A stretch of 64,000 nucleotides of DNA from Enterococcus lacertideformus (GTDB lineage Bacteria; Bacillota; Bacilli; Lactobacillales; Enterococcaceae): the NCBI GenBank assembly GCA_015680865.1, contig JADAKE010000017.1, positions 1 to 64,000 on the forward strand, read 5' to 3'. Each line of letters starts with the position of its first letter. Within the stretch, counting starts at the first letter, position 1. The position numbers and the translations under genes are program-made. Shown here in pieces: positions 24,615 through 35,014 of this stretch. A model generated the notes under the pieces. That model was given only the letters and a program-made list of their open reading frames with translations. It searched no databases and had not been told where the DNA came from.

Positions 24615-25601
24615 TTATCTCATAATTTTTCCTGAATCATTTTTCATAAATTGTAGAATTTCTTTACATGTAAATTGATTTGCATCACCATTAATCGTAT
24701 GTTTCAATACTGCCGCTACTGTCGCAAAATCAATAGTTTGTTGATAGGAATCTCCATTCAATAAACTATGAAGAACCCCTGCAACAAAAGCATCGCCAGC
24801 ACCAATTCGATCAATGATTGGTTGAATATGATAGGTAGATGATTGAAACAGTTCAGAGTCAATCAACAATGATCCTGTTAAATAATTTTCTGAAGCTGTA
24901 ACAACTTCACGATTTGTCGAATATAAACATTTGATGTTTGGATATTTTTTCTGGATTTTTTGATAATAATAAATCAATTCTTCCTGATCATTCTTATACT
25001 CAGGGATATCCAACAAATACATAGCATCTAATTTCCCAGCCGAGCAATAATCCACTTTTGGTAATATCAGCTTTAAAAATTCCTTTGCCTGCTTCTGTGA
25101 CCATAATCTATTCCGATAATTTACATCAAAACTGATTAGACAGTTGTTATTTTGAGCTTCTTCTATTAAATCTAACGTTAATTTTTTCCAATTATCAGAT
25201 AAAGCTGGTGTTATTCCAGAAATATGAAAAATAGCTTGACTCTTCCATTCGTTCACTTGAATACCTGCAAAACTTGAAGAGACTCGATCATAAATGACTG
25301 AAGAAGGACGTTTGCCACTCCCACTTTCGACATAATAAGTTCCTAAACGCTGTCCCCCTGTCAGTACATGTTTAGTAGATACATTATATCTTCTAAGATG
25401 CTGTACAGCACCTGTTCCTAAGGCGTTTTCCGGTACTTTACTAGCAAAAGAAACTTCATGACCAAAATTTGCTAAAGAAATGGCTACGTTGGCTTCAGCA
25501 CCCCCATAATGTGTACACAAAGAATCCACCATATTTATTCGTTCTCCCACATTTGTAGAAAAACGTAGCATGATTTCACCTAAAGTAATAATCTTAGACA
25601 T
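24615..25601 (-). CDS. kdgK: 2-keto-3-deoxygluconate kinase (PfkB family)
   Basis: An intact 328-residue sugar kinase. The N-terminal GEIMLRF and GGAEANVAISLANFG and the C-terminal IDRIGAGDAFVAGVLHS are the two PfkB signatures; the Asp in GAGDAF is the catalytic base. It would phosphorylate 2-keto-3-deoxygluconate (KDG) to KDPG. AAAGGAG precedes the ATG at 25601. It follows the KDPG aldolase gene by 4 bases and is the last gene of the glucuronate operon. The aldolase that should use its product is damaged here. Confidence 0.85.
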   Translation of the reverse strand: MSKIITLGEIMLRFSTNVGERINMVDSLCTHYGGAEANVAISLANFGHEVSFASKVPENALGTGAVQHLRRYNVSTKHVLTGGQRLGTYYVESGSGKRPSSVIYDRVSSSFAGIQVNEWKSQAIFHISGITPALSDNWKKLTLDLIEEAQNNNCLISFDVNYRNRLWSQKQAKEFLKLILPKVDYCSAGKLDAMYLLDIPEYKNDQEELIYYYQKIQKKYPNIKCLYSTNREVVTASENYLTGSLLIDSELFQSSTYHIQPIIDRIGAGDAFVAGVLHSLLNGDSYQQTIDFATVAAVLKHTINGDANQFTCKEILQFMKNDSGKIMR

Positions 25602-25605
25602 TATT

Positions 25606-26109
25606 TTACTCCTTTATTTTTTTGAAGTTCACCATATATTTGTTAGCTATAGCTGTGACTTCTGCAAAATTGCCAACTTCAGCTGGCGCCATTAAATTAA
25701 CACCAACACCAACTGCAATTACTCCTGCTTTCAATGCTTCTTTCATTTCATTAATACTCATACAACCAGGTAAATAAGGAATTTGATATAAATTACAAAT
25801 TTTAGCTGTTTCTAAATCGAAACAAGGACTAACGATAAATTCCGCACCAGCCATAATAGCGAACCGAGCAGTGGTTGCATCTAACACTGTTCCAGCACCA
25901 ATAATGACTGACGAGTTCTCTTGATAAGTTTCTACTAACTCTTGAATCGCACGTTCTGCGTTAGGAACAGTAAAGGTCAGCTTAATCCCTGTCATACCGC
26001 CTTCAATAACTGCACGACTAGCGTTTAATGCTTGTTTTTTGCTAGAACCTCTTACAACTGCAACAACTCCTGCTTTTTCTAATTTTCTCAATCGTTCTAC
26101 TTTCCACAT
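25606..26109 (-). pseudogene. eda: KDPG aldolase with in-frame deletion of the active-site lysine region
   Basis: The frame is open over 167 residues from MWKVERLRKLEKAG (ATG 26109 with GAAGGAAA before it). Family members have about 210. The text passes from MKEALKAGV straight to IAVGVGVNL, where a normal enzyme has some 43 more residues carrying the Schiff-base lysine (KLFP motif) and the phosphate-binding PTGG. The N-terminal catalytic Glu region VIEGGMTGIKLTF is present. Without the lysine it cannot cleave KDPG to pyruvate and glyceraldehyde-3-phosphate. It looks like a normal gene in an automatic annotation because the frame is kept. Confidence 0.8.
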
Positions 26110-26126
26110 TCTATATTTCCTTCTTT

Positions 26127-27650
26127 CTATAAATGTGGGGTATCGTCTGGCCAAGCTTTTTGATAAGGGTGTCCCGTTAAAGTTTCCACTACTTTTTTTG
26201 CTTCAGGTGTTACATCTTCTTTATTACCACCTGCTTCTAATAGATTAATTTCATTTTTCAAAATTTCATGAGTATCTCTGTTCAATCTGAACGTTGATGA
26301 AGCAATCAGCGCTAAAGCAATTAAAATGATAGGGGCTACGAAAAAGATCAGCGCTACACCTGTTTGAATTGAGTGAGGTGTATCAGCAAAAGTTGTCATT
26401 GTTTTAGAGTTAAAACCAATTTCTGCTAACAATATCCCCGCAATCCATGAAGCAAACGCGCCAGTTGATTTTCTGAAGAAAGTCATCACTGCTGCATAAA
26501 TACCGGCACGATCTTCCTTTGTCATAATCCGATCCACATCAGGAATGAATGGAAAAACATTCCACGGTGTAAATTCTAAAATTGCTCGCGCACATTGATA
26601 AAAAACTGAAATAACAATCAAAATCCAAAAGGCATTAGTTAAGTGCAAATACCATGTTAATAAGTACCCTACCATTGTTAAGATAATTACACTATAGCTA
26701 ATCGAAAATAAGAAGCGTGGTCCATGCGTAATCATTAGTTTCGTTGCTACTAAAGTTGAAGCAATACCAAAAATAGATAACGCTTGCAAAATCCAAGGAG
26801 TATCCGCTTTTATCCCTTGAATACAAATAACAATGAATGTAGGTAATAGTGTTGAATAAAAATCTTTTCCTGTAAAGGATAGTAAATAGACAAATAGATG
26901 TTTCCGAAACGCCTTGTTTCTAAAAGTTGAAAAATAATCGGTCACTGTTTTCTTTAAAAATTGACCGAAAGTCAAGTTTGGTCGTTTTTCTAATTCTGCT
27001 AGAAATTCTGGTGTTAGATTACGTTCCCATGTTGTTCTATAAGAGATAAAAATGGCAATAACAAATATGATTGTCCAAATAATCCCTGTAATTAGATACG
27101 CATTCGGATTTTGCATATGTTGTAATGCTGCTAAAACCAAGAATACAACAGCTGTTCCTGTTGCTGAAATAAACATTCGTGAACCAGATAAGATCGTTCG
27201 TTCTCGATAATCATCTGTCATTTCAGTAGGCAGAGTTTCCCATGGAATCAAAATCATCGCAACAGCTACTTCAATTGCCACATAAATAATTAAATAATAA
27301 TGCCAATCATCAGAACGTACCCAGAAAAGCGGGAACAAAATGGCAAAAAGAATACCACCTAATAAAATAAAAAAATGACGTCGTCCAAATCTTTTTACCA
27401 ACTTTGTTCGATAAAAATCATCTGTGATCGCACCAAAGAATAAGGAAAAAATAGCATCAACAATCCGACCAATCCCTGTAATAGCACCGGCAAAAGCCGG
27501 ATCAATTCCTTGACTCAAAACAAAAGCAAAAATAACACCTGAAACGATATTATTCCAACCACCACCCATCAAATCAGTTAATCCATAACAAACTCCACGA
27601 GTAACATTAATCTTTTTCGGCTGATATACCCAGTTATGTTTTTTATCCAT
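26127..27650 (-). CDS. GPH-family sugar/hexuronide:cation symporter
   Basis: An intact membrane protein of 507 residues with about twelve hydrophobic segments. DLMGGGWNNIVSGVIFAF near the start and FGAITDDFYRTKLVKRFGRR after the second segment pair match the glycoside-pentoside-hexuronide symporters (MFS superfamily). In this cluster a glucuronide or hexuronate is the likely substrate. The ATG at 27650 (MDKKHNWVYQ) is preferred because AGGAG stands 7 bases before it. It overlaps no gene, but the uxaC stop lies 10 bases upstream, so it is in the operon. Confidence 0.8.
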   Translation of the reverse strand: MDKKHNWVYQPKKINVTRGVCYGLTDLMGGGWNNIVSGVIFAFVLSQGIDPAFAGAITGIGRIVDAIFSLFFGAITDDFYRTKLVKRFGRRHFFILLGGILFAILFPLFWVRSDDWHYYLIIYVAIEVAVAMILIPWETLPTEMTDDYRERTILSGSRMFISATGTAVVFLVLAALQHMQNPNAYLITGIIWTIIFVIAIFISYRTTWERNLTPEFLAELEKRPNLTFGQFLKKTVTDYFSTFRNKAFRKHLFVYLLSFTGKDFYSTLLPTFIVICIQGIKADTPWILQALSIFGIASTLVATKLMITHGPRFLFSISYSVIILTMVGYLLTWYLHLTNAFWILIVISVFYQCARAILEFTPWNVFPFIPDVDRIMTKEDRAGIYAAVMTFFRKSTGAFASWIAGILLAEIGFNSKTMTTFADTPHSIQTGVALIFFVAPIILIALALIASSTFRLNRDTHEILKNEINLLEAGGNKEDVTPEAKKVVETLTGHPYQKAWPDDTPHL

Positions 27651-27660
27651 TGATCTACTC

Positions 27661-29083
27661 CTAATCATTCATTTTAAAAAAATTGAAATATTCATGTGAA
27701 TTACCATAGCAAATATCTTTGACCACTTTCTCCAAATACACATCGTCCTCTGGTAAGCGTCCTTGATCTATCCACTCACCCAATAATTGGCAAAGAACTC
27801 TTCTAAAATATTCATGACGTGGATAGCTTAAGAAACTTCTTGAATCAGTTAACATTCCAGTAAAGTTTGCCAGTAAGCTTTGTTGAGCCATAACTGGCAA
27901 CTGTTTGCGCATCCCTTCATATGTATCATTGAACCACCACGCACAGCCTAATTGTAATTTCTGCGTGATTTCTCCTTGAAAGCTTTGCATTGCTGTTGCC
28001 AATGGTAACCAATCAATTGGATTTAATGAATATAAAATGGTTTTCGGTAAAATTCCTCGTTCTTCTGCTTCTGAGAAAAGTGCGACAATGTTTGACGTCA
28101 GATTTACTTGGTCTCCCATAGAATCTCCGCCTATATTAATTCCAATTTCTCGTTTCATTTTGCTAGAATCGTTTCGCAAAGCGTTCATGTGCATTTGCAT
28201 GGTCCAACCATATTGGTAGTAACAACTCATTAAATGTAGCTGAATAGCCGTCATAAATTGGGCAATTTCTTTTTTAGAAAAAGTCGTTTCTCCTCGTAAC
28301 GCCGCAACGAAAATAGTATCTAATTCTGCTTCTGTTGCTTCTTGATAAAAATAAGTATTTAATCCTTGGTCTGCCAACCGTCCACCCTTTTCATGGAAAT
28401 AATTTATTCGTTCTTCTAAAGCTCGCAATAAATCAGCAAAATTTTCAATTTCTTGTTGTGCTGCTAAGGCTAATTTTGCAATATACGCTGGAAAAGCTTC
28501 ATCTGTAATATTCCAAACTGCATCTGGGCGAAAAGATTGGTAAAACTTTAAAGGAATTCTTTTCTTTAGCTAATGCTTCATGAGCAGCTAAATCATCTAT
28601 CGGATCATCTGTTGTACAAAGTGATTTGACTTTCATCATTTCCAATAATTCTTTTGGACGATAAGCATCTGTTTGCAATTTTTGATTTGCCAATCGCCAG
28701 ATCTCTGGCGCATTTTTTTCATTAATTGTTAATGAAATATCAAAATAACGACGCAATTCCAAATGAGACCATTCATAAATCTGATTACCTGGTGCTTTTT
28801 CAATCGTTTGTACAAAAGCTAAAAACTTTTGATAATCGTCTCCTTCTCCACTAATCAAGTTTTCCGATACCCCATTCGCTCTCATTAAACGCCATTTGTA
28901 ATGATCTCCCGCTCCATTGTCGTTTAACCAAACTTGCGTTAAGTTTTCATACTGCTTGTTTTCTAAAATCACTTGTGGTTCTAAGTGACAATGGTAATCA
29001 ATAATAGGTTCTTCTTTAGCAAACTGATGAAACAACTTTTTGCCCCAACGACTTCCCAATAAAAAATCTTCATTTAATAACAA
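27661..29083 (-). pseudogene. uxaC: Glucuronate isomerase, frameshifted
   Basis: The 5' part (TTG start at 29083, [18 protein letters not shown]) has the metal-binding [10 protein letters not shown] and [12 protein letters not shown]. The 3' part has INIGGDSMGDQVN, MLTDSRSFLSYPRHEYF and the terminal NSHEYFNFFK. Joined they give about 473 residues, the usual length. The frame is lost at about 28540-28555: [13 protein letters not shown] in one frame, [15 protein letters not shown] in the next, a single-base lesion. The enzyme converts glucuronate to fructuronate, the first step of this pathway. A TTG start with AAGGAAGCGG upstream is assumed. Confidence 0.85.
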
Positions 29084-29160
29084 TTAAACCGCTTCCTTTT
29101 CTTTTTATTTCAGTATCTGAGACAATCAGCTGAACATTTTGTCTCAAACTATTTCTCCAA

Positions 29161-30228
29161 TTAGTTTCCTTTTTCTAAAGCTTCCCAGATACCATTTAAA
29201 TACATAGCTCCTAACGCACGATCATATAAGCCATACCCTGGACGACCTGTTTCTCCCCAAATCATTCGACCATGATCTGGACGAATATAGCCGTCAAAAC
29301 CATTATCATGCATTACTTTTAATACTTTATACATATCTAATGAGCCATACTCTGATTTATGGGGTGCTTCATAAAAATCTTTATTTTGAATGAACTTAAT
29401 GTTTCGGACATGGGCAAAAGGAATACGATCTCGTTTACAGAATTCAGCTAAAATAGTATACACATCATTCGCTGGGTCTTCTGCAATACTTCCTGTACAC
29501 AAGGTAATTCCGTTATAAGGACTATCTACTACGTTACATAACCAATCTAAATCTTCACGATTTTTGACAATTCTTGGTAAATTAAAAATAGAATATGGTG
29601 GATCATCCGGATGAACAGCCATTTTTACGCCAACTTCTTCGCAGGTAGGAATAATCGCTTTTAAGAAATACGCAAAATTTTCACGTAACTTTTCTTCATC
29701 TACCTCTTTATAAGCTTCCAGCAGTGATTTTACTTGTGCTAAACGCTCTGGTTCCCAACCCGGTAATTCAAAATCATTACTAGAAGATTCAATTTTTTGA
29801 ATGATTTCTTTTGGATCTTCAGGAATATCTGCCGCAATATATGCTAGTGTAGAAGAGCCATCTGGTAAACGATAGTCTAAATCTGATTTTACCCAATCAA
29901 ATACAGGCATAAAATTATAACAAATCACTTCTACACCAAATTCAGCTAAATTTCGAATCGTTTGTTTATAATTTTCGATATATTGATCTCGACTCGGCAA
30001 TCCAATTTTAATATCGTCATGGACATTGACACTTTCAATTACTTTTAAGGTTAAATCCGCTAGCTCAATTTCTTCTTTCAAAGCTTTAATTCGTTTTTTC
30101 GGCCAGATTTCTCCTACAGGAATATCCATTAAAGTACCGACAATTCCTTTCATAGCCGGAATCTGACGAATTTGTTCCAACGTTATTTTTTCTTCATTGG
30201 CACCATACCACCTGAATGTCATTTCCAT
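29161..30228 (-). CDS. uxuA: Mannonate dehydratase
   Basis: An intact 355-residue enzyme starting MEMTFRWYGANEEKITLEQ, a hallmark of UxuA. VKMAVHPDDPPYSIFNLPRIV, ITLCTGSIAEDPAND and the C-terminal GYIRPDHGRMIWGE carry the metal ligands. It removes water from D-mannonate to give 2-keto-3-deoxygluconate. AGGAGGAAAATAAG precedes the ATG. It starts 2 bases after the uxuB stop. It is one of the few undamaged enzymes of the pathway. Confidence 0.9.
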   Translation of the reverse strand: MEMTFRWYGANEEKITLEQIRQIPAMKGIVGTLMDIPVGEIWPKKRIKALKEEIELADLTLKVIESVNVHDDIKIGLPSRDQYIENYKQTIRNLAEFGVEVICYNFMPVFDWVKSDLDYRLPDGSSTLAYIAADIPEDPKEIIQKIESSSNDFELPGWEPERLAQVKSLLEAYKEVDEEKLRENFAYFLKAIIPTCEEVGVKMAVHPDDPPYSIFNLPRIVKNREDLDWLCNVVDSPYNGITLCTGSIAEDPANDVYTILAEFCKRDRIPFAHVRNIKFIQNKDFYEAPHKSEYGSLDMYKVLKVMHDNGFDGYIRPDHGRMIWGETGRPGYGLYDRALGAMYLNGIWEALEKGN

Positions 30229-30229
30229 C

Positions 30230-31884
30230 TTATTTTCCTCCTATTTCTACATATCGGTGTATGGTTTGACGAACAGCACCAGTACCGACTAACATTTCTT
30301 TAAAGAAAGTTTCAATTTTTTCAGCTAAACCAATTTGAACCAGATCAATACCAAAAATTGTCCTATTTTGTAAGATAGGTACTAACGCTTCATGAATTTT
30401 CTCAATCTTTTGCTCTCCTAATGTTATTCTTTTTAAAGCTGTTTGCAACTCTGTCAATAAGGGATCTGGACTAGGAACAAAGACTTGCCCTTTATCATCA
30501 ACAGCTAATAAGTAACGGAACCATGTGGCAATCGCAAGAGGAATAAATGTCAATTCTTGCACATTTTTATTTGGATCTTCCTGATATTTTTATTTGGATC
30601 TTCCTGATATTTTTTTATGGTTTCACCAAAGCGAATTGCTACTTTTTGTGAAGTATCACTGGCAATTCGTTGTGGTGTATCGGGAATATTTTGATTGGTC
30701 AAGCGTTGCTCTATGACTTCATCAATAAACGTTTTTGGTTGAATAATCCCAGGATTTTCTACGACAGGAAGTCCTTCTTGATAACCAATTCCTTTGATTA
30801 AATCAACCAAGTCTTGATCTTTCATCTCAGCTGAAATTGATTGATAACCTAATAAACAGCCTGTAACAGCTAAAGCTGTATGTAATGGATTTAAACATGT
30901 GGTTACTTTCATAACATCTGCTTTATCAACTGTTTCTCGAGTAGTTAAAATCACACCTGCTTTTTCTAAAGCGGGACGTTCATTTGGAAATGAATCTTCT
31001 ACGACTAAATAACGAACCACTTCTGTATTAGTGAATGGTGCAATATTGGTATGTTTACTAATGTGGATGATAGACATATTTGACCAACCACTCTTTTCTA
31101 ATGTTTGTTGAACAGTTGCTGAAGGATTAGGTGTAATTCTGTCTATCATACTCCAAGGAAAACTAACTTTTTCTGGATTGTTCAAATAATCCAAAAAAGC
31201 TGGCTCCACAAAATGCTTTTCTTGCCAAGCCTGGGCTAATTCATTCACATTAAGCAGAAAGCGTTTTCCATTTTGTGAAAAATTATCTGTTGAAACCATT
31301 GCAATCGGTAATTCCCCTGCTAAAAATCGTTTATACAGTAATGAAGTGATGATGCCAATCGTATGTTTCGCTTTTGCTGGACCATTATCAATATCTGCCT
31401 GGGCCATCTCTGAAAAAGTACCATCCGTATTTTTCAATCCATAACCTTTTTCCGTAATCGTCAACGTAACAAACTGTAACTTTGGATTTTCAAAATAAGA
31501 AATAACCCGTTTAAATCCATTATCATTTTCTAATTGACAATAAATACTGTCTGCTGTTGCAGCTAAAATTCTTTGATCTAATTGTCCGTCTGCATGCATC
31601 ACAACTTCTACGATATCGTTATGATAAGGTTGGTAAACCTTTGTTACTACTTCCTCATCAAAAGTCTCACAGACCACAACCCCTGCATCCAATAAATGCT
31701 GATTTGCTAAATTTTGTGCAATTTCTGCATGAAATCCACGATACAGGTTACCACCACCAAAATGCAACCAAACAGGTGCTTTTTTTCCTGCTTCTTTAAC
31801 TTTGTTCACATTAAACTGAGGAAACTTAATGTCTCTTAATTTTAGTTCTTCAGTCTTATCCTGCCAATTTTTTAAATCAATCAT
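30230..31884 (-). pseudogene. uxuB: Fructuronate reductase (mannitol dehydrogenase family), broken by a tandem duplication
   Basis: The first part (MIDLKNWQDKTEELKLRD, 31884 to 30550) has the Rossmann HFGGGNLYRGFHAEIAQ and the catalytic-site region VMKVTTCLNPLHTAL. The second part (from 30562) continues VQELTFIPLAIATWFRYL. Between them a 23-bp sequence is present twice (30566-30611), shifting the frame; with one copy the text runs KKYQEDPNKNVQELTF without a break. The intact enzyme would have about 540 residues and reduce fructuronate to mannonate with NADH. It is the first gene after the operon promoter. Confidence 0.9.
30566..30611. repeat. 23-bp perfect tandem duplication inside uxuB
   Basis: Two adjacent copies of 23 bases, 30566-30588 and 30589-30611, beginning TTTATTTGGATCTTCC. 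Length 23 is not a multiple of three, so it alone explains the uxuB frameshift. Loss of one copy by slippage would restore the gene. Confidence 0.95.
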
Positions 31885-31929
31885 CCTATCCTCTCCTAAA
31901 CTAATATATCAGTTTTACCTCACGAACCT

Positions 31930-31958
31930 ACTTTATTCCTAAAATATCGGAATGTCAA
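31930..31958 (-). promoter_or_regulatory. Promoter of the uxuB-uxuA-uxaC operon
   Basis: On the minus strand a perfect TTGACA (31953-31958) is 17 bases from TAAAGT (31930-31935). The spacer begins TTCC and ends GGAA, a small palindrome that could be part of an operator for the divergent GntR regulator. The start codon of uxuB is 46 bases downstream. Confidence 0.65.
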
Positions 31959-32065
31959 GCACATTTTACCTAAAAACTTCTATATAAATCAAAAAACTAG
32001 CATATTAGAATATTTTAAATACTTCTGCTATACTAGTTATATTAACTATAAGTTGAGGCGAAACA

Positions 32066-32734
32066 ATGACACTAAACAGTTTACAATTACAAGCCTTCAA
32101 GGCAATTCGAAAAAAAATTATTTATTGCGATTTAGAACCTGGTAAAAAGATTTCTGAAAAGATTTTAGAATAATTATTAAACATCGGAAGAACCCCTATT
32201 CGAGAATCCTTAATTCAATTACGACAACAAGAATTAGTTTATACGATTCCACAAAGCGGAACTTACGTATCAAAAATTGATTTAAAAGCTGCTGAAAACG
32301 CACGCTTTACTCGTGAACATTTAGAACGGCAAATAATGATGGAATGTTGTGCTAAACTAGACAAGCAAACTGTAAAAATCCTTCAAACAGTCCTAGATGA
32401 GCAAGAAAAAGCAGCTACAAATAAAAATGAACGAGACTTTTTTGCAGCTGATAATTTATTTCATGAAATTTGTTTTGAAATTGCTGATCGCCGAGAAATT
32501 TGGTCGTGGCTCGACGATCATAATACCCATCTTGAACGCTTTCGTTGGTTACGAGTGATTACTAGTGGACTTCCTTGGGATACAATTTTAAAGCAACATT
32601 ATTGTATTTTTGAGGCATTGATTGCTAAGAATCCAGATGAAGTCAATTTTTTAACTTCTGTTCACTCTCACATGATGCTGAATGAAAAAGAAATTGTCAT
32701 TCAACGCTTTCCTGAGTATTTTAAGAAAAACTAG
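32066..32734 (+). pseudogene. GntR-family regulator of the glucuronate genes, in-frame stop
   Basis: From ATG 32066 (MTLNSLQLQAFKAIRKKI) the frame meets TAA at 32171-32173, codon 36, and then continues LLNIGRTPIRESLIQLRQ to a normal end at 32734, 222 residues in all. The winged-helix domain is thus interrupted in its DNA-binding part. The C-terminal FCD domain has the metal-binding DNLFHEICF. The gene is divergent from uxuB, the usual place for UxuR/ExuR-type repressors responding to hexuronates. A restart at 32336 would lack the DNA-binding domain. Confidence 0.8.
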
Positions 32735-32803
32735 ATTTTTATTTGATCACTCATTATGAACTTAATAGTAAGCTTTGCTAATTAAAATATACTACTTAAA
32801 AAA

Positions 32804-32839
32804 ACTTCAAATAACTATGCATTATTTGAAGTTTTTTTA
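32804..32839 (+). terminator. Terminator after the GntR gene
   Basis: ACTTCAAATAA and TTATTTGAAGT form a perfect 11-bp stem with a 7-base loop, followed by TTTTTTTATT. Confidence 0.85.
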
Positions 32840-33037
32840 TTTTTCATTCAAAATCCCTTCTTTCTGAAAAGAATACTACACTGATTAATATAAATTTTAT
32901 TTTAAAGTTAAATTGATTGTAGGCACATGCATCCAGGAATATCCAATTTCAATAGCGTAATCCATAATATAATCTATGAAAATGCTCTTTCTGCCTCGTT
33001 TAATTCAATATCATATTTACTTACGATTCTAATTCTC

Positions 33038-33690
33038 TCATCGTTTGGATAAATCGCAGATATAGGTTGCTTGATTTTCATAAACTTTATTAAATAAAAC
33101 TAGTGTTTTACTTGCAATTGGTTCTGTCGTTAATGAATGCTTTATTTTCCAAGTTCCTGCTTTTTGATTATTTGCTAAAGTTGTTTTATTATTTTTAACA
33201 ATTATTGGTTTAGCCTCTCTATCTTTTTCTTGCGTTTTTTTCGTTGCTAAGGCATCCACAACTTTTGTAACAACATACCAAATCCTTTTGATAGTATTCA
33301 AGTTATAACTTAAATGATCAACTATCATTGGATAATTCATTATCTCTCAATTTTTCTCTCCCAATTGCCATGTAACTAAAGACTGAAGGTAATTTTCTAC
33401 TTCTGATTTGTCATAAAGTATTAAGCAATTTAAGTGAACGAAAAAATCTTTATTCTTAATTCTTTATAAAGCACTTTTACTTCTTTGATGGTCTCTTTCT
33501 GGCCTTCTTCGGTAATTGTAAAAATGTACTGGCTGGTATTTACTTGAAATGTAAAATGAATCAATTGATCTAATGAGTAACTAACCGGTACTTTGGTTTC
33601 TTTCCATTAATAGTTGGAATTTTCTAAATATTTCATATCCACTTGATTTTCTTTATCATTTGAAGGAATTTCTGAATCATTGTCCAAAAT
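33038..33690 (-). pseudogene. Decayed copy of the thioester/Cna-B adhesin, outside the ICE
   Basis: Read on the minus strand from about 33690, the text gives QYIFTITEEGQKETIKEV, then stops and shifts, then DHLSYNLNTIKRIWYVV, AKPIIVKNNKTTLANNQKAG and LVLFNKVYENQATYI. Each matches in order the adhesin at 57168-60386 (YVFTITEQGQKQPIKTV, DKLSYNLHEIKEDWYVV, AKPVVIAETTATLANKEKTG, IVLFNYVYENKKTF). It is not a copy of identical sequence but a diverged homologue with several stops. It ends right beside the left attachment repeat and has the same strand and the same relation to that repeat as the ICE adhesin has to the right one. Confidence 0.75.
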
Positions 33691-33708
33691 CACGATTTTG
33701 ATAAAAGA

Positions 33709-33794
33709 AAAAAGCCCTTGATATACAAGGACTTTTCACAAATTTCAGATTTCCAAGGAAGTTTTCCGTGTTTATCTTCTGATTTCTTTGATAC
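33709..33794. repeat. Left attachment repeat (86 bp) of the ICE
   Basis: 86 bases match 61438-61523 with two mismatches. The copy contains the rplS terminator hairpin and the codons for the last residues of L19 (IKEIRR-stop), with one synonymous difference. It marks the left boundary of the integrated element on the integrase side. Confidence 0.9.
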
Positions 33795-33916
33795 TTGTGA
33801 AAAGTCGTTAAAGTATTGATATAAAAGAATTTTTATTACCTCTGACTACATATTGACTAATTTGTTAAAAAATCGTTTCCCAAGAATCTTGTAATACCAG
33901 TGGTTTCACCGTTTTT

Positions 33917-34927
33917 TTAACCTTCTAAAGAACTAAAAGCAATCAGAGGTTTTACCTTTTCAGTTGATGTTAAATGACGATAAATTTTAGAAGTTGTTCG
34001 ATCCGTATGACCTAAGCGATCCTTCAAAACTTCCCAGCTACAATGCTCAGCAACTAAGCTTGCCATTGTGTGGCGAGCCAGATGAGTATGAAATGGCTTA
34101 TTAATTCCTGAGCGGTTCACACACCGTTTGACATGATCATTTACATACTCCCGACGATAAGGAACACCACGTTTACCAGAATCGAGATACACAAACAAAT
34201 ACGTTTCTTCTATAGTAAACCTGTAATGCTGTCTCATCTCATCCAAAGCCTTAATCAACTGTTGTAGCTTTTCCATAACTAGAGGAGTTACTAGAACTCG
34301 TCTAGCAGAACCAACTGTCTTAGTAGTTTCAATTCGAAAATCCTTACTTTTACCTTTAACTGCTGTTTGCTTGTAGAATAGAATTTCATTTCTTTTGAAA
34401 TCTATATCTTCAGGCTGTAAATCAAGAGCCTCGCTGACACGGCAGCCAGTGTAAAATAGAATATGAAAAAGGACAGCCATGGGTAACTCCTCATGAACAA
34501 TGCCATAATTCAAAAAAGTTCTCAATTCATCGACAGTAAGAAACTTGTCCTCAATATTATTCACGGCCTCTTTTAAATCAGTTACCGTTAACTGATATTT
34601 TGGCATTCTTACAGTCTTCATTGGATTTTCACTTATCAAATTCTTTTTTTGACAGTATTTGAAAACCATATTCAGAACTTGAATAAGTGATTGTAAACTA
34701 TTTTTGGCATAGCCAACATTTGTTCCATTAACGCCACAATCCTTTAGAGTAAAAAGCAGTTCTTGAAGGCAGTCAGGTGACAAATCAGACAACTTTTTAT
34801 CACCAATCCATCGAACAATAATTTTTAATTGTTCTTCTCGCTTGTCATAGGTTGTTTCCTTTTGCTCATTTAACGAACGGTAATGTTGGAACCATTGCTC
34901 ACCTACAACACTAAACTTGTCACTCTA
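33917..34927 (-). pseudogene. int: Tyrosine integrase, N-terminus lost
   Basis: The catalytic domain is complete: the first Arg in YTGCRVSEALDL, then HTHLARHTMASLVAEH, LGHTDRTTSKIY with the nucleophile Tyr. Upstream, the core-binding domain (FSVVGEQWFQHYRS, QLKIIVRWIGDKK) is in the same frame but is preceded by TAG at 34925-34927, and no ATG or GTG follows that stop before a TTG at 34790. Most of the core-binding domain would be lost from that TTG. The short gap to xis (stop at 35015) leaves room for only a brief arm-binding part. The element therefore probably cannot excise or integrate unaided. Confidence 0.8.
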
Positions 34928-35014
34928 TTTTGAAGGAACCCAACAAGCAGAAACCCTTTGGAAATCTTTCTATCTATGGCACCATTGTACCGCATCTTAG
35001 AAAGAAAAGGTAAC

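Noticed and set aside
30566..30611. Microsatellite-type phase-variation tract
   Set aside because: Only two 23-bp copies are present, so it is better called a simple tandem duplication; phase variation is a possibility but not shown.
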